Below are positions 7,967 to 17,210 of a stretch of 64,000 nucleotides of DNA, piece after piece. Source of the stretch: DASRSS01 sp963799045. GTDB lineage: Bacteria; Actinomycetota; Actinomycetes; Mycobacteriales; Jatrophihabitantaceae. The translations under genes and the position numbers were made by a program. Location of the stretch: the NCBI GenBank assembly GCA_963799045.1, contig CAWCVN010000005.1, positions 558,001 to 622,000 on the forward strand, read 5' to 3'. Under the pieces are notes generated by a model that was given only the letters and a program-made list of their open reading frames with translations, did not search any database and was not told where the DNA came from. The first letter of the stretch is position 1. The number at the start of each line of letters is the position of its first letter.

Positions 7967-9100
7967 TCAGACGGTTGCGGCAGTGTTGAGTTCGTTCAAT
8001 CGCCCGCTCGCCTCGAGGTACTCGTTCACCCAGCGGTCGATGACCGCGGCGCTCTTCTCCACCTTGGTCAGCTGTCCGACAACCTGGCCGACCGGGTTGA
8101 ACGCGACGTCGACGGTCTGGTCCGGGTAGCGGTGCGTGGCCGCGACGGCCATGCCGGAGACCATGTACTGCAGCGGCATGCCCAGCGGCTCCGGGTTGCC
8201 CGCCGACTCCCACGCCTGGGTCCAGTCGTTCTTGAGCATCCGGCACGGCTTTCCGGTGAACGAGCGGCTGCGGACGGTGTCGCGGCTGCTGGCCCTCGCG
8301 TAGGTGTCCTGCTGCACGCTGGTGTTCTCGGCCTCCTCGACCATCAACCACTGCGAGCCGGTCCAGGCGCCCTGCGCGCCCATCGCGAGCGCCGCTGCGA
8401 TCTGGGAGCCGCTGCCGATACCGCCGGCCGCGAGCACCGGGACGGGTGCGACCTCCTGCACGACCTGCGGCCACAGCACGATCGAGCCGACCTCGCCGCA
8501 GTGGCCGCCGCCCTCGCCGCCCTGGGCGATGATGACGTCGACGCCGGCGTTCGCGTGCTTGCGCGCCTGCGCCGGGGAGCCGCACAGCGCAGCGACCTTG
8601 CGGCCCGATTCGTGGATGTGGTTGATCATGTCGGCGGGCGGCGTCCCGAGCGCGTTGGCGATGAGCGTCATCTTCGGGTGCCGCAACGCAACCTCGACCT
8701 GCGGCGACGCGGTTGCCTCGGTCCAGCCGAGCAGCTGCAGCGCGTTGTCGGTGCCGTCGTCGGCGACGGGCACGCCGTGGTCGGTGAGGATCTTGCGCGC
8801 GAAGTCCAGGTGCTGCTTCGGAACCATGTCCTGCAGCATCTTCTTGAGTTCCGCGGCCGAGAGGTCGGAGTCCATGCCTTCGTACTTGTTCGGGATGACG
8901 ATGTCGACGCCGTAGGGGTGCTCGCCGATGTGCTCGTCGATCCAGTTCAGCTCGATCTCCAGCTGCTCCGGGGTGAACCCGACCGCGCCGAGCACCCCGA
9001 ACCCGCCGGCCTTGCTCACGGCGACCACCACGTCGCGGCAGTGGGTGAAGGCGAAGATCGGAAACTCGATGCCGAGGTCGCCACAGATCGGTGTGTGCAT
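7967..9100 (-). CDS. Nitronate monooxygenase/2-nitropropane dioxygenase-family flavoprotein
   Basis: A 377-residue TIM-barrel flavoprotein starting at ATG 9100, with GGGAG 7 bases upstream. VSKAGGFGVLGAVGFTPEQL is the N-terminal FMN-binding segment. IIAQGGEGGGHCGEVGS and VLAAGGIGSGSQIAAALAMG are the phosphate-binding loops typical of the family. The family includes alkyl nitronate oxidases and FabK-like or CoA-ester enoyl reductases. The central GGEGGGH suits either role. In actinobacteria many members serve steroid or lipid degradation, but no such genes are adjacent. It reads away from asnB, and the transposon sits 41 bases past its stop. Confidence 0.82.
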   Translation of the reverse strand: MHTPICGDLGIEFPIFAFTHCRDVVVAVSKAGGFGVLGAVGFTPEQLEIELNWIDEHIGEHPYGVDIVIPNKYEGMDSDLSAAELKKMLQDMVPKQHLDFARKILTDHGVPVADDGTDNALQLLGWTEATASPQVEVALRHPKMTLIANALGTPPADMINHIHESGRKVAALCGSPAQARKHANAGVDVIIAQGGEGGGHCGEVGSIVLWPQVVQEVAPVPVLAAGGIGSGSQIAAALAMGAQGAWTGSQWLMVEEAENTSVQQDTYARASSRDTVRSRSFTGKPCRMLKNDWTQAWESAGNPEPLGMPLQYMVSGMAVAATHRYPDQTVDVAFNPVGQVVGQLTKVEKSAAVIDRWVNEYLEASGRLNELNTAATV

Positions 9101-9248
9101 GCCTGCTCCCGGGTGAGCGCGGTCCGCCCTGCAGCGGAGGCCAGTTGGAACGTGTTCCACAGCCTAGCCGCAAAGTAGAACGTGTTCCAGTCCGAGATGT
9201 CCCGTTAGGGTGGTCGGCAAGCCCGCGTCGAGAAGGAGCTGAGCCCGC

Positions 9249-10784
9249 GTGTGCGGCGTCGCCGCCATCCATGACCTGCGCCCCACCCCCGCTCGGCTGC
9301 GCCAGGCCGACGAGCTCGGCCTGCGGATGCTCGATGCCCTGGCGCACCGGGGCCCGGACGGCCGCGGCGGGCGTCGCGTGGGCGCCACCTGGCTCGGGCA
9401 CACCCGGCTGGCGATCGTGGACGTCACGGGCGGCCGGCAGCCGATGCGGGCGGCCGGGCGGTGGCTGGTCGCCAACGGCGAGATCTACAACCACCGGTCG
9501 CTGCGGGCCAGGCTGCCCGGGCCGTTCGCAACCGGTTCGGACTCGGAGGCGATCGCGCACGTCCTGGCCGAGTGGGGCGCCGGCGGCCTGCACGCCCTGC
9601 GCGGCATGTTCGCCTTCTGCGTGGCAGACCCCGACGGCGGCATGCTGCTAGGGCGCGATCGGCTCGGGATCAAGCCGCTGTACTGGGCACGCCACGACGA
9701 CCGGGTGCTCGCGGCCTCGCAGCTCGACGCGTTCGCGCCCGAGGTGCGGCCGTCGGTACAGGAGTTCCCGCCCGGCCACTACTGGAGCGCCGCCGACGGC
9801 CTCTGCGCCTACGCGGACGTGCACGCGGGGCCGTCCGGGCCGGACGAGCCCGGGGGGAAGCCGTTCGCCTCCCGCCCCGAGGCTCGGATCGCCATCCGCG
9901 GCGCGCTGATCGCCGCGGTGCGCGAGCGGATGATGGCCGACGTCCCGCTGGGCGTGTTCCTGTCCGGCGGCCTCGACTCGAGCGTCGTCGCCGCAGTCCT
10001 GGCCCGCGAGTCGGACCAGCGCGTGCGGTCGTTCTCGGCCGGCACGCCGGGCAGCCCGGACCTCGCCGCGGCGCGCCGGGTGGCCGAGCACCTCGGTCTG
10101 GAACACCACGAGCGGGTGTACACCGATCAGGACGTCGTCGAGGTGCTGCCGACCGTCGTGCGGGCGATCGAGAGCTACGAGCCGTCGCTGGTGCGCAGCG
10201 CGGTGCCCAACTACCTGCTCGCGGAGTTGGCCGCTCGCCACGTGAAGGTCGTGCTCACCGGCGAGGGCGCCGACGAGCTGTTCGCGGGCTATCACCACCT
10301 GCGGGCGCTGGACGTCGCGGCGTTGCGTGCGGCGCTGGCCCAGGGCATCGACTCGTTGCATCACCTCAACCTGCAGCGCTGCGACCGTGCCACGATGGCC
10401 CACGGCCTCGAGGCGAGGGTGCCGTTCCTGTCCAGAGACATGCTCGCGCTCGCGCGGCGCATCCCGCTCGAATGGAAGCTGCTCGGCGCGGACGGGCAGG
10501 ACCGCGCGCACGAGAAGGCCCTGCTGCGGGAGGCGTTCACCGGCTGGCTGCCACCGGAGATCCTCTGGCGCCGCAAGGCACAGTTCGGCGATGGTTCCGG
10601 CACCGCGGAGGTGATGTCCCGCCAGGCCGGGCGGCTCGTCCCGGACCGGGAGTGGCCGGCGGTGCGCATCCCTGGCCTGCCCCCGGCGCGCACCCGCGAG
10701 GAACTCGGCTACCAGCGGTTGTTCGCCGATCACCTCGGCGGCATCCGCGCAGATCAGGTGCTCGGCCGGTTCGCGACATCGTGA
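9249..10784 (+). CDS. asnB: Asparagine synthetase (glutamine-hydrolysing)
   Basis: A 511-residue class II amidotransferase from GTG 9249, with AAGGAG about 10 bases upstream. Met1 is removed to expose Cys2 (MCGV), the glutaminase nucleophile. AHRGPDG, VANGEIYNH and GSDSEAI form the glutaminase site. The synthetase domain starts near residue 210 and has the ATP pyrophosphate loop LSGGLDSS near residue 238, then FSAGTPGS and LTGEGADELFAGY. It makes asparagine from aspartate, ATP and glutamine. The length is shorter than E. coli AsnB (554) but normal for this actinobacterial branch. AsnB-like enzymes can also amidate other substrates. The neighbours give no hint of that. Confidence 0.88.
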   Translation: MCGVAAIHDLRPTPARLRQADELGLRMLDALAHRGPDGRGGRRVGATWLGHTRLAIVDVTGGRQPMRAAGRWLVANGEIYNHRSLRARLPGPFATGSDSEAIAHVLAEWGAGGLHALRGMFAFCVADPDGGMLLGRDRLGIKPLYWARHDDRVLAASQLDAFAPEVRPSVQEFPPGHYWSAADGLCAYADVHAGPSGPDEPGGKPFASRPEARIAIRGALIAAVRERMMADVPLGVFLSGGLDSSVVAAVLARESDQRVRSFSAGTPGSPDLAAARRVAEHLGLEHHERVYTDQDVVEVLPTVVRAIESYEPSLVRSAVPNYLLAELAARHVKVVLTGEGADELFAGYHHLRALDVAALRAALAQGIDSLHHLNLQRCDRATMAHGLEARVPFLSRDMLALARRIPLEWKLLGADGQDRAHEKALLREAFTGWLPPEILWRRKAQFGDGSGTAEVMSRQAGRLVPDREWPAVRIPGLPPARTREELGYQRLFADHLGGIRADQVLGRFATS

Positions 10785-12347
10785 CTACCGAGGCGGGTCG
10801 GCGCTCCGGCGCCAGGCCCTCGCCGGCAGTGCGACGAGCGCCAGCACGCAGGCCGCCCCGGCTACGGCCGCGGCCACCGCGAAGCTGAGCTGCAGCCCCT
10901 CGATGAACGCCGAGCGCGCGAGTGAAGCCAACGGGGCACCCTGCGGGCCGGCGTGCGCGGCGACCTCCAGCGCCCCACCCAGCGAGCCGCGGATCGTCGA
11001 CAGCACCCCGCCCGGCACGGGATACCCGTGCAGTCCGCTCGTGAGCCGGTCCTGGTAGCGGGTGGACATCAGGCTGCCGAGCACGGCGACGCCGAGCGCA
11101 CCGCCGACCTGCAAGAACACGCCGTTGGTCGCCGAACCCACGCCCATCTTGTCCATCGGCAGCGTGCCGGTGATCGAGTCGATCGCGGCCGGCATGATCA
11201 GCCCCGCGCCCACGCCCAGCAGGCACATGCCGGCCAGCGAGCCCGGGTAGCCGCCCGCGGTCGTGGTCGTCGACAGCTGCCACAGCCCGCCGGCGACCGA
11301 AACCAGACCCAGGGCCACCGTGAGCTTGGTGCCGATCAGCCGGTTGAGCAGCGTCGACACCGGTGCCGTCACCGCGAGCAGGCCGGCAACGGGCAGGATC
11401 CGCACGCCGGTCTGCAGCGCGCTGTAGCCGAGGTCGAATTGCAGGTACTGGGTGAGTACGAACATCGCCCCGAACATCCCGAACATCGCCAGCCCCACCG
11501 ACGACGTCGCGACGGAAAAGCTGCGGTGCCGGAAGAACTGCAGCGCGAGCATCGGATGGCTGCTGTGCCGCTCCCACCAGGTGAACAGCGCGAGGACGGC
11601 GACGCCGGACGTGCCCGAGGCGAGTACCAGCGCCGACGTCCAGCCGCGGGACGGGGCCTCGATGATGCCCCACAGCAGCAGGCCGACGCCGAGGGCCGAG
11701 AGCATCGCACCCCACGGATCCGGCGCAGCGGCGTGCTCGTCGCGTGAGTTGCCGACGAGCACGACCGTGCACGCAAGGGCGAAGGCGATGACGGGGACGT
11801 TGACGAGGAAGATCGACCCCCACCAGAAGTGGGCGAGCAGCGTGCCGCCGGCGATGGGCCCGATCGCGATGCCCAACCCGCTCGTGGCCGCCCACGCGCC
11901 GATCGCGCGAGACCGCTCGGTCGGGTCCGCGAAGGTGTTGATGATGATCGCGAGTGTCGAGGGCATCATCATCGCGCCGCCGATCCCCATGGCAGCGCGG
12001 GCTGCGATGAGCGACTCGACCGAGCCGGCCAGCGCCGCCCAACCCGACGCGCCGGCGAACACGAGTAGGCCTGTGAGCAGGATCGGCTTGCGCCCGAGGC
12101 GGTCTGCGAAGCTTCCCGCCACCAGCATCAGCCCGCCGAAGGCGAGCGCATAAGCGTCCACGACCCACTGCAGCTGGGTGGACGTCGCGTTGAGCTCACG
12201 GACCAGGGTGGGTAGCGCGACGCTGACGATCGTGTTGTCCAGCGAGACGATGAGCAGCGACAGGCACAGCACTCCCAGCGCCCACCAGCGGCGCGGGTTG
12301 AGCGCGGGTACGGGCGCGCTCGCGGCGGCGAAGCTTTGAACTGCCAC
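10785..12347 (-). CDS. MFS multidrug exporter, DHA2 (EmrB/QacA) family, 14 TM
   Basis: A 520-residue membrane protein. Motif D1 (SLDNTIVSVALP) is in helix 1, motif A (GSFADRLGRKPILLTG) in loop 2-3, and the antiporter motif C (ATSGLGIAIGPIAGG) in helix 5. These define proton-driven drug exporters. The start is GTG 12347, inside a perfect 10-bp inverted repeat (12341-12370) that also covers the GAAGG ribosome site, so expression may be controlled there. It is convergent with asnB and abuts it. No TetR or MarR gene is adjacent. Substrate unknown. Confidence 0.88.
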   Translation of the reverse strand: MAVQSFAAASAPVPALNPRRWWALGVLCLSLLIVSLDNTIVSVALPTLVRELNATSTQLQWVVDAYALAFGGLMLVAGSFADRLGRKPILLTGLLVFAGASGWAALAGSVESLIAARAAMGIGGAMMMPSTLAIIINTFADPTERSRAIGAWAATSGLGIAIGPIAGGTLLAHFWWGSIFLVNVPVIAFALACTVVLVGNSRDEHAAAPDPWGAMLSALGVGLLLWGIIEAPSRGWTSALVLASGTSGVAVLALFTWWERHSSHPMLALQFFRHRSFSVATSSVGLAMFGMFGAMFVLTQYLQFDLGYSALQTGVRILPVAGLLAVTAPVSTLLNRLIGTKLTVALGLVSVAGGLWQLSTTTTAGGYPGSLAGMCLLGVGAGLIMPAAIDSITGTLPMDKMGVGSATNGVFLQVGGALGVAVLGSLMSTRYQDRLTSGLHGYPVPGGVLSTIRGSLGGALEVAAHAGPQGAPLASLARSAFIEGLQLSFAVAAAVAGAACVLALVALPARAWRRSADPPR

Positions 12348-12370
12348 GGCCTTCAGTCAAGCCGTGGCAG
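12341..12370. promoter_or_regulatory. Perfect inverted repeat over the start of the DHA2 exporter
   Basis: Arms CTGCCACGGC (12341-12350) and GCCGTGGCAG (12361-12370) flank a 10-base loop. The exporter's GTG (12347-12345) lies in one arm and its GAAGG ribosome site at the loop edge. It could be a repressor operator or an mRNA hairpin that masks the start. Confidence 0.6.
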
Positions 12371-12424
12371 GGTGCGGACCGTAGGGACGAACGTCCCCCT
12401 ACGCGACGTACCGGCGTTGCTACC

Positions 12425-12859
12425 TCAGAGATTCCACCGTGGCGCCATCTCGCGCAGGAAGATCTCGGCGCCGGAGGGGCCGACTCCCTTGAACTCCTGC
12501 AGGCGCGCGGAGACGGCCTTCCTGTCGTCGGCCTGCGTGCGCAACCGGTTGATCGACCCGCCGTAACGGTCCATCACCTGCCGACCGATCGCGATCAGCT
12601 CGCTGGCGGTCGACTCGTCGTAACGGCGGTAGCCTCCCCGGCCGAGCGCGTCCACGAGCTCCTGCCAGTCTGCCTCGGCGAGCTTGCGGGGGTTAAGGAC
12701 TCCGGCCTTGTCCAGCTCACGGAAGGCCCGGGCGGCGATGTCCTGGCTGATGCGTGCGCTGAACAGCTCGCAGGCGATCAACCAGCGAAAGACCTGCGCA
12801 TCCGTTCCTTTGCTCAGGTCAATGCCCAGTTCGCCGGGGCCGATGCGCTTGTCACTCAC
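12425..12859 (-). CDS. Helix-hairpin-helix protein related to HhH-GPD DNA glycosylases
   Basis: A 144-residue helical protein. The C-terminal LQEFKGVGPSGAEIFLRE is a helix-hairpin-helix DNA-binding motif (G-V-G-P-x-x-A) like those of endonuclease III. The N-terminal three-quarters resembles the helical bundle of HhH-GPD proteins. The chain ends about 10 residues after the hairpin, so the catalytic Asp that follows it in true glycosylases is absent. It is probably a non-catalytic or very divergent DNA-binding relative. It is divergent from the COG4280 gene, across a 12-bp tandem repeat. Confidence 0.65.
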   Translation of the reverse strand: MSDKRIGPGELGIDLSKGTDAQVFRWLIACELFSARISQDIAARAFRELDKAGVLNPRKLAEADWQELVDALGRGGYRRYDESTASELIAIGRQVMDRYGGSINRLRTQADDRKAVSARLQEFKGVGPSGAEIFLREMAPRWNL

Positions 12860-12908
12860 ACTGCAGCGCTACCCGGTCCGCAGGCGGCGGCTAACGGTTG
12901 CCTGCGGT

Positions 12909-12956
12909 CTCTCGATCGGCCTCTCGATCGGCCTCTCGATCGGCCTCTCGATCGGC
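12909..12956 (+). repeat. Four perfect tandem copies of a 12-bp unit
   Basis: The unit CTCTCGATCGGC is repeated four times without mismatch, between the divergent HhH and COG4280 genes. Each unit contains the palindrome CGATCG. Its position in a shared upstream region suggests a protein-binding array or a variable-number repeat affecting promoter spacing. Confidence 0.9.
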
Positions 12957-13052
12957 TATGAATGGCAGTTCGTGTCGGGGCCCCGAGTTTCGGGGTGTCC
13001 AACAGGTGGGTAAGTGCACGGTGACCCTGCTCCCGGACGCGGAAGGCTTACC

Positions 13053-13811
13053 TTGAATTTCGGAACGACTTTCACGGCGACATTCCTTGCTGCGTCCGTC
13101 GAGGTCATCGAGATGGTGATCATCGTCGTCGGCGTGGGGGCGGTGCGCGGCTGGCGCTCGACACTGATCGGCGCCGGTTCGGGCTTCGTGATCCTCGTCG
13201 GCATCGTCTTCGGGCTCGGCACGGCACTGACGCAGGTGCCGATCGGCGTGCTGCGCGTGGTCATCGGCGGACTGTTGCTGACCTTCGGCCTGCAGTGGCT
13301 GCGCAAGGGCATCCGCCGCGTCGCCGCCAACGGCTTCGCCGGCTCGTCCGACGAGCAGGTCGACGAGCGCAGCGCAGACGAGGGCGGTATCGACTGGACG
13401 TCGTTCGTGCTGGCGTTCAAGGGCGTTGTCCTCGAGGGGCTGGAGATCGCGTTCATCGTGGTGTCCTTCGGCGCGACGTCCGGTCACCTGACCTCCGCAT
13501 TCATCGGCGCCGGCGCCGCGGTCGTGGCGATCGGTGTCGCCGGGGCGACCGGCCACCGGCTCGTGCAGCGCATCCCGCGCAGCGCGCTGCAGCTGATCGT
13601 GGGCACCATGCTGGGCTCGTTCGGCACGTTCTGGGCCGCGGAGGGGATCGGAGTCTCCTGGCCGGGATCGGACCTGTCGATCATCGGTCTCGTCGCGCTC
13701 TACGTCGCGATGGCCACCGCATTCACCATGCTGCTACGCCGCGGGCACCTCGGTGCGTCGTCCTCGTCGCAGCACGATAGGCAGCCGGCCATGGCCGGCT
13801 CGGGGAGCTGA
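13053..13811 (+). CDS. COG4280-type predicted membrane protein
   Basis: From TTG 13053 (GGAAGG 7 bases upstream) the frame gives 252 residues with six to seven hydrophobic helices. LAASVEVIEMVIIVVGVGAV and LAFKGVVLEGLEIAFIVVSF are two related halves, each with a glutamate-bearing helix (VEVIEM and LEGLEI), which indicates an internal duplication. This resembles the conserved actinobacterial COG4280 family and, distantly, metal-ion transporters with an E-x-x-E motif. An in-frame GTG at 13014 is another possible start. The next gene starts 2 bases after the stop, so they are coupled. Confidence 0.68.
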   Translation: MNFGTTFTATFLAASVEVIEMVIIVVGVGAVRGWRSTLIGAGSGFVILVGIVFGLGTALTQVPIGVLRVVIGGLLLTFGLQWLRKGIRRVAANGFAGSSDEQVDERSADEGGIDWTSFVLAFKGVVLEGLEIAFIVVSFGATSGHLTSAFIGAGAAVVAIGVAGATGHRLVQRIPRSALQLIVGTMLGSFGTFWAAEGIGVSWPGSDLSIIGLVALYVAMATAFTMLLRRGHLGASSSSQHDRQPAMAGSGS

Positions 13812-13813
13812 CC

Positions 13814-14038
13814 ATGCAACTGATGCTCAAGTGGCTGAAGGCCTTCGGGAACTTCTGGTACGGCTTCATCATCGGCGACGACTGGACCGTAGCCGCGGCC
13901 ATCGTTGCGGCGCTGCTCGCGGTGTGGGGGCTGCACAGTGCCGGGATCGTCGCCTGGTGGCTGCTGCCGGTCGTCGTCGTCGCCAGTGTGGGTTTGAGCA
14001 TCCGCAGGGTTGAACGACGACAGAGTTCGACAAGCTGA
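13814..14038 (+). CDS. Small membrane protein, two TM segments
   Basis: 74 residues from ATG 13814, 2 bases after the COG4280 stop. Two hydrophobic stretches (about 25-43 and 46-62) and a basic C-terminus (IRRVERRQ). It occurs between COG4280 and hemerythrin, suggesting a small accessory subunit. I recognise no family. Confidence 0.6.
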   Translation: MQLMLKWLKAFGNFWYGFIIGDDWTVAAAIVAALLAVWGLHSAGIVAWWLLPVVVVASVGLSIRRVERRQSSTS

Positions 14039-14062
14039 CGGCTGAAGGGGGAACCACAAACT

Positions 14063-14566
14063 ATGGCCGACATCATCGACCTGATCTACGAAGACCATGA
14101 CTGGTTCCGGCGCCACTTCTTCTATCTGGACAGCGCCCGGACGAAGGAGGAGTTGACAGCCGTCTGGGAGCCGCTGGCGACTCGTCTTGACCTGCACGCC
14201 GACGCCGAGGAGCGGATCTTCTACCCGGTGCTGCTCAAGCAGGGCCGCGCCGGCGACCCGGAGGACGAGACCGACGACGCCATCGACGACCACAACGGGA
14301 TCCGCGACGCGGTGCGTGCGGCGTCGCAGCACGAGGTGGGCACGCCGGAGTGGTTCGATGCGGTCGGGAAGGCACGCACCGAGAACGGCCAGCACCTCGA
14401 CGAGGAGGAGCGCGAGGCGCTGCCGGACTTCATCAAGAGCGCCTCGCCCGAACTTCGCCACGACCTTGCGATGCAGTGGCTGGTCTTCTACCACCAGCAC
14501 CCGGCCGGCAAGGGGATGGACACCTCGGACAAGGACCCCCAGCAGTACGTCGAGCAGCACAGCTAG
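14063..14566 (+). CDS. Hemerythrin-domain protein
   Basis: A 167-residue helical protein with AAGGGGG ahead of ATG 14063. The di-iron ligand pattern is visible: H13 in YEDHDWF, then LHADAEERIFYPVL (H-x-x-x-E), DDHNGIRDAV (H-N), and HLDEEEREALPDF (H-x-x-x-E). Hemerythrins bind oxygen, NO or iron and are cytosolic. The gene follows a COG4280 membrane protein that resembles metal transporters, so the trio may handle iron or sense oxygen. The role is inferred from context. Confidence 0.82.
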   Translation: MADIIDLIYEDHDWFRRHFFYLDSARTKEELTAVWEPLATRLDLHADAEERIFYPVLLKQGRAGDPEDETDDAIDDHNGIRDAVRAASQHEVGTPEWFDAVGKARTENGQHLDEEEREALPDFIKSASPELRHDLAMQWLVFYHQHPAGKGMDTSDKDPQQYVEQHS

Positions 14567-14646
14567 CAGGCCGGTCCCGCGGCACGCAGCGGTCGGCGGC
14601 TCGGCCGGTCCGGTGACGTTCCGCGAGCCGGGGGCGGCGATCGAGG

Positions 14647-17081
14647 TCAGTGGCGCTCTGAGTCGGCGGAGTCGGCGGAGTCGGCGTTGTCGGGTGGCGC
14701 GGGGCGCACAGCCACGGCACCGCGGGCGTCGTCACCCGCTGCGGTCCCGTCACCCGGCGCGGCGGCCTCGCCGTCGGGAGCAAGCACCTCGCCGGGTGCC
14801 GCGGTCAGGCCGCTGATCAAGGCGTCGACCTCGCTCGCCCGTTCACTCGGCACGAGCAGGCTGAGCCGGTCGCCCTTGGCGAGCACGGTGTCCTCCTCCG
14901 CGGTGATCGCGCCGCCCTTGCGGCGCACGGCGAGCAGCACCGACGACGGCGGCCATTTCGTGTCGGCGACGCGCTGGCCGACCGGGGGCTCGTCGCGGGT
15001 GAGCTTGATGTCGAGGATCCGGTAGCCCTGCAGGCGCGCGATGGGGCGTTGGGCGACGACCTCCGGCAGGTAGGTCGGGCAGCCCCTCCGGACGGCCGGT
15101 GACCGTACGGGTGGTCTCGGCGCTGCTGACGCTCTCGTCCCAGCCGCGCGGTGTACGCGCGCAGCACGTCGCGGTGCGTCATCCAGCCGACGACGCGCTG
15201 CCCGTCGGTCGACAGGACGGGCAGCCCGGAGCGGTCGTGCGCCACCAGCAGCCCGAGCGCCTGCTCGAGGGTCTGGTTCACCCGCAACGCCGATCCGGTC
15301 GTCGCGAGTTCGCCGGCGGTCGCGTCCAGCACGTTCTCGCGCGCGCTCCGCTCGACCTGGCTCGAGGTGACGGTGCCGCGATAGTGCCCCTCGTCGTCGA
15401 CAACCGGCAGGGCATCGCGGTCCTGATCGGCGAAGCGCGCGATGACCTCGTTCAGTGACAGGTCCTGCCGCACGGGCTCGGGCACCGGCGACATCGCGTC
15501 CGAGACACTCAAGATCTCCATCAGGTTCGCGGCGCGTCCCTGCATGATGTCGATCCCGCGCCGACGCAGCTTCAAGGTGTAGATGGTCTCGGGGCTGATC
15601 AGGTTGCTCAGCCCGGCGGCGAGGACGATCGCGGCCATCAACGGCAAGATGATCGTGTAGTCGCCGGTCAGTTCGAAGATGATGATCACCGCTGTGATCG
15701 GTGCGCGAGCGGCGCCGGCGAAGACCGCGCCCATGCCGATCATCGCGTAGGCACCGGCCGGTCCACTGACGCCCGGGAACAGGTTGTGGACGACGTCGCC
15801 GAACGCGGCGCCGAGCATCGCGCCCATGAACAGTGACGGCGCGAACACGCCGCCCGAGCCGCCGATCGCGATCGTGAGGCTCACTGCGACGAGCTTGCCG
15901 ATCATCAACACGATGAGGAAGCCGATGACGTACTTGCCCAGCACGCCGTTCTGCAGCACCGGATAGCCCACGCCGTACATCTCCGGCAACGCCAGCAGCA
16001 GAAGGCCGAGCAGGAGCCCGCCGGTCGCCGGCCGCGCCCACTGCGGGCCGGGCCAGTAGCGGTCGAACAGGTCCTCGAACCCGTACAGCACCTTGATGAA
16101 CCCCACGCCGACCACGGCGGCGAGCAGCCCCAGCACCGCGTAGAAGATGTAGTCGTAGCCCGAGACGACCTGGAACTGCGTCAGGTGGAACAGCGGGTGC
16201 GTGCCGAAGGCAGCACGGCCGATGACGTCCGCAGTCACCGAGGACAGCACGACCACGCCGAAGGCCTCGGCCTGGAAGTCGCGCAGGATCAACTCGAGTG
16301 CGAAGAACACGCCGGCGATGGGCGCGTTGAACGTCGCGGAAATCCCCCCGGCCGCGCCGCAAGCGACCATCAGCCGCAGCCGGGTCTCCGGTACGCGTAG
16401 CCGCTGGCCGATCGTCGAGCCGAGCGCCGAGCCGATCTGCACGATCGGCCCCTCGCGGCCGACGGATCCGCCGACGCCGATGCAGATCGCGGACGCCGCG
16501 GACTTGACGGCGGCGACTGCGGGGCCGATGCGCCCGCCGCGCTCGGCGATGGCGAGCATGACCTCGGGCACGCCGTGGCCACGGGCCTCCTTCGCCCACC
16601 GGTCGATCATCGGTCCGTAGATCAGCCCGCCGATGACCGGCACCAGCACTACGAAGTAGATGCCGAGCCCGCTGACGTTCGGGTTCAGCACGCGGCCGTG
16701 GGCGCCGTATGCGCTGTGCCCGGTGAACAGCTCGGTGCACCACAGGATCAGGTAACGGAACAGCACCGCACCGGCGCCCGCCCCGCAGCCGACGACCAAC
16801 GCGAGCGGGACCAGACCGGGCGCGGAGCCGCGCAGCCAGTCGAACAACCGCTGGCGGCGACCGCTGGGGACGGTAAGAGCGCCCGCGGGTGCGCCCGTAT
16901 TCGCTCCGTCGGCGCCCTCGGAGGGCTCGGCGTCGTCCTCGCCGGGTTGGCCGGCCGGGGTGGCGCCGCCGGCGAAGCTGCCGAGGCCGTTTCCGAGCAC
17001 GTCGGCGATCACCGCGCCAGATTTGGTCGCGGCAGCACGCACGGTAGAAGCCGCGCGTGATCGGGCAAGTGACAGTCGCAT
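14647..17081 (-). pseudogene. ClC chloride channel with CBS and TrkA_C domains, frameshifted
   Basis: Starts at ATG 17081. After a roughly 85-residue soluble arm, residues about 90-500 form the ClC core: GHGVPEVMLAI, GSVGREGPIVQIGS with the gating Glu, and GGISATFNAPIAGVFFALE. Two CBS domains follow (MSPVPEPVRQDLSLNEVI and DRSGLPVLSTDGQRVVGWM). A TrkA_C-like domain is read in another frame (LQGYRILDIKLTRDEPPVGQ onward) and ends at 14647. The frame changes once or twice around 15075-15130, in the linker after the CBS pair. A ClC core with both CBS and TrkA_C sensors is known in actinobacteria. The lesion may be an indel error, because sequence on both sides is well conserved. Confidence 0.82.
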
Positions 17082-17210
17082 TCCGTTCCCACCTTAGCGC
17101 TGCGCGATCCGGCTCCGCGGCGAGGCACGCGTGGTCACCTGCGGTGTTACGCTGGCGCCCGCCGGCGCACGGGATCATCGGCCCAAGCGCTCCGGCAATC
17201 GGATGAGCTG

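Noticed and set aside
6824..9178. 784-codon plus-strand open frame over the transposon and nitronate monooxygenase
   Set aside because: It covers genes clearly encoded on the minus strand and has low-complexity composition.
12909..12956. CRISPR array
   Set aside because: The repeats are 12 bp and directly abut with no spacers; no cas genes are present.
12891..13556. Minus-strand frame ending in repeated Arg-Glu-Ala-Asp
   Set aside because: The peptide repeat is a by-product of the 12-bp DNA repeat, and the rest is antisense to the COG4280 gene.
15075..15130. Programmed frameshift in the ClC gene
   Set aside because: No slippery heptamer or downstream structure stands out, and other genes in the window show similar indels, so error or mutation is simpler.
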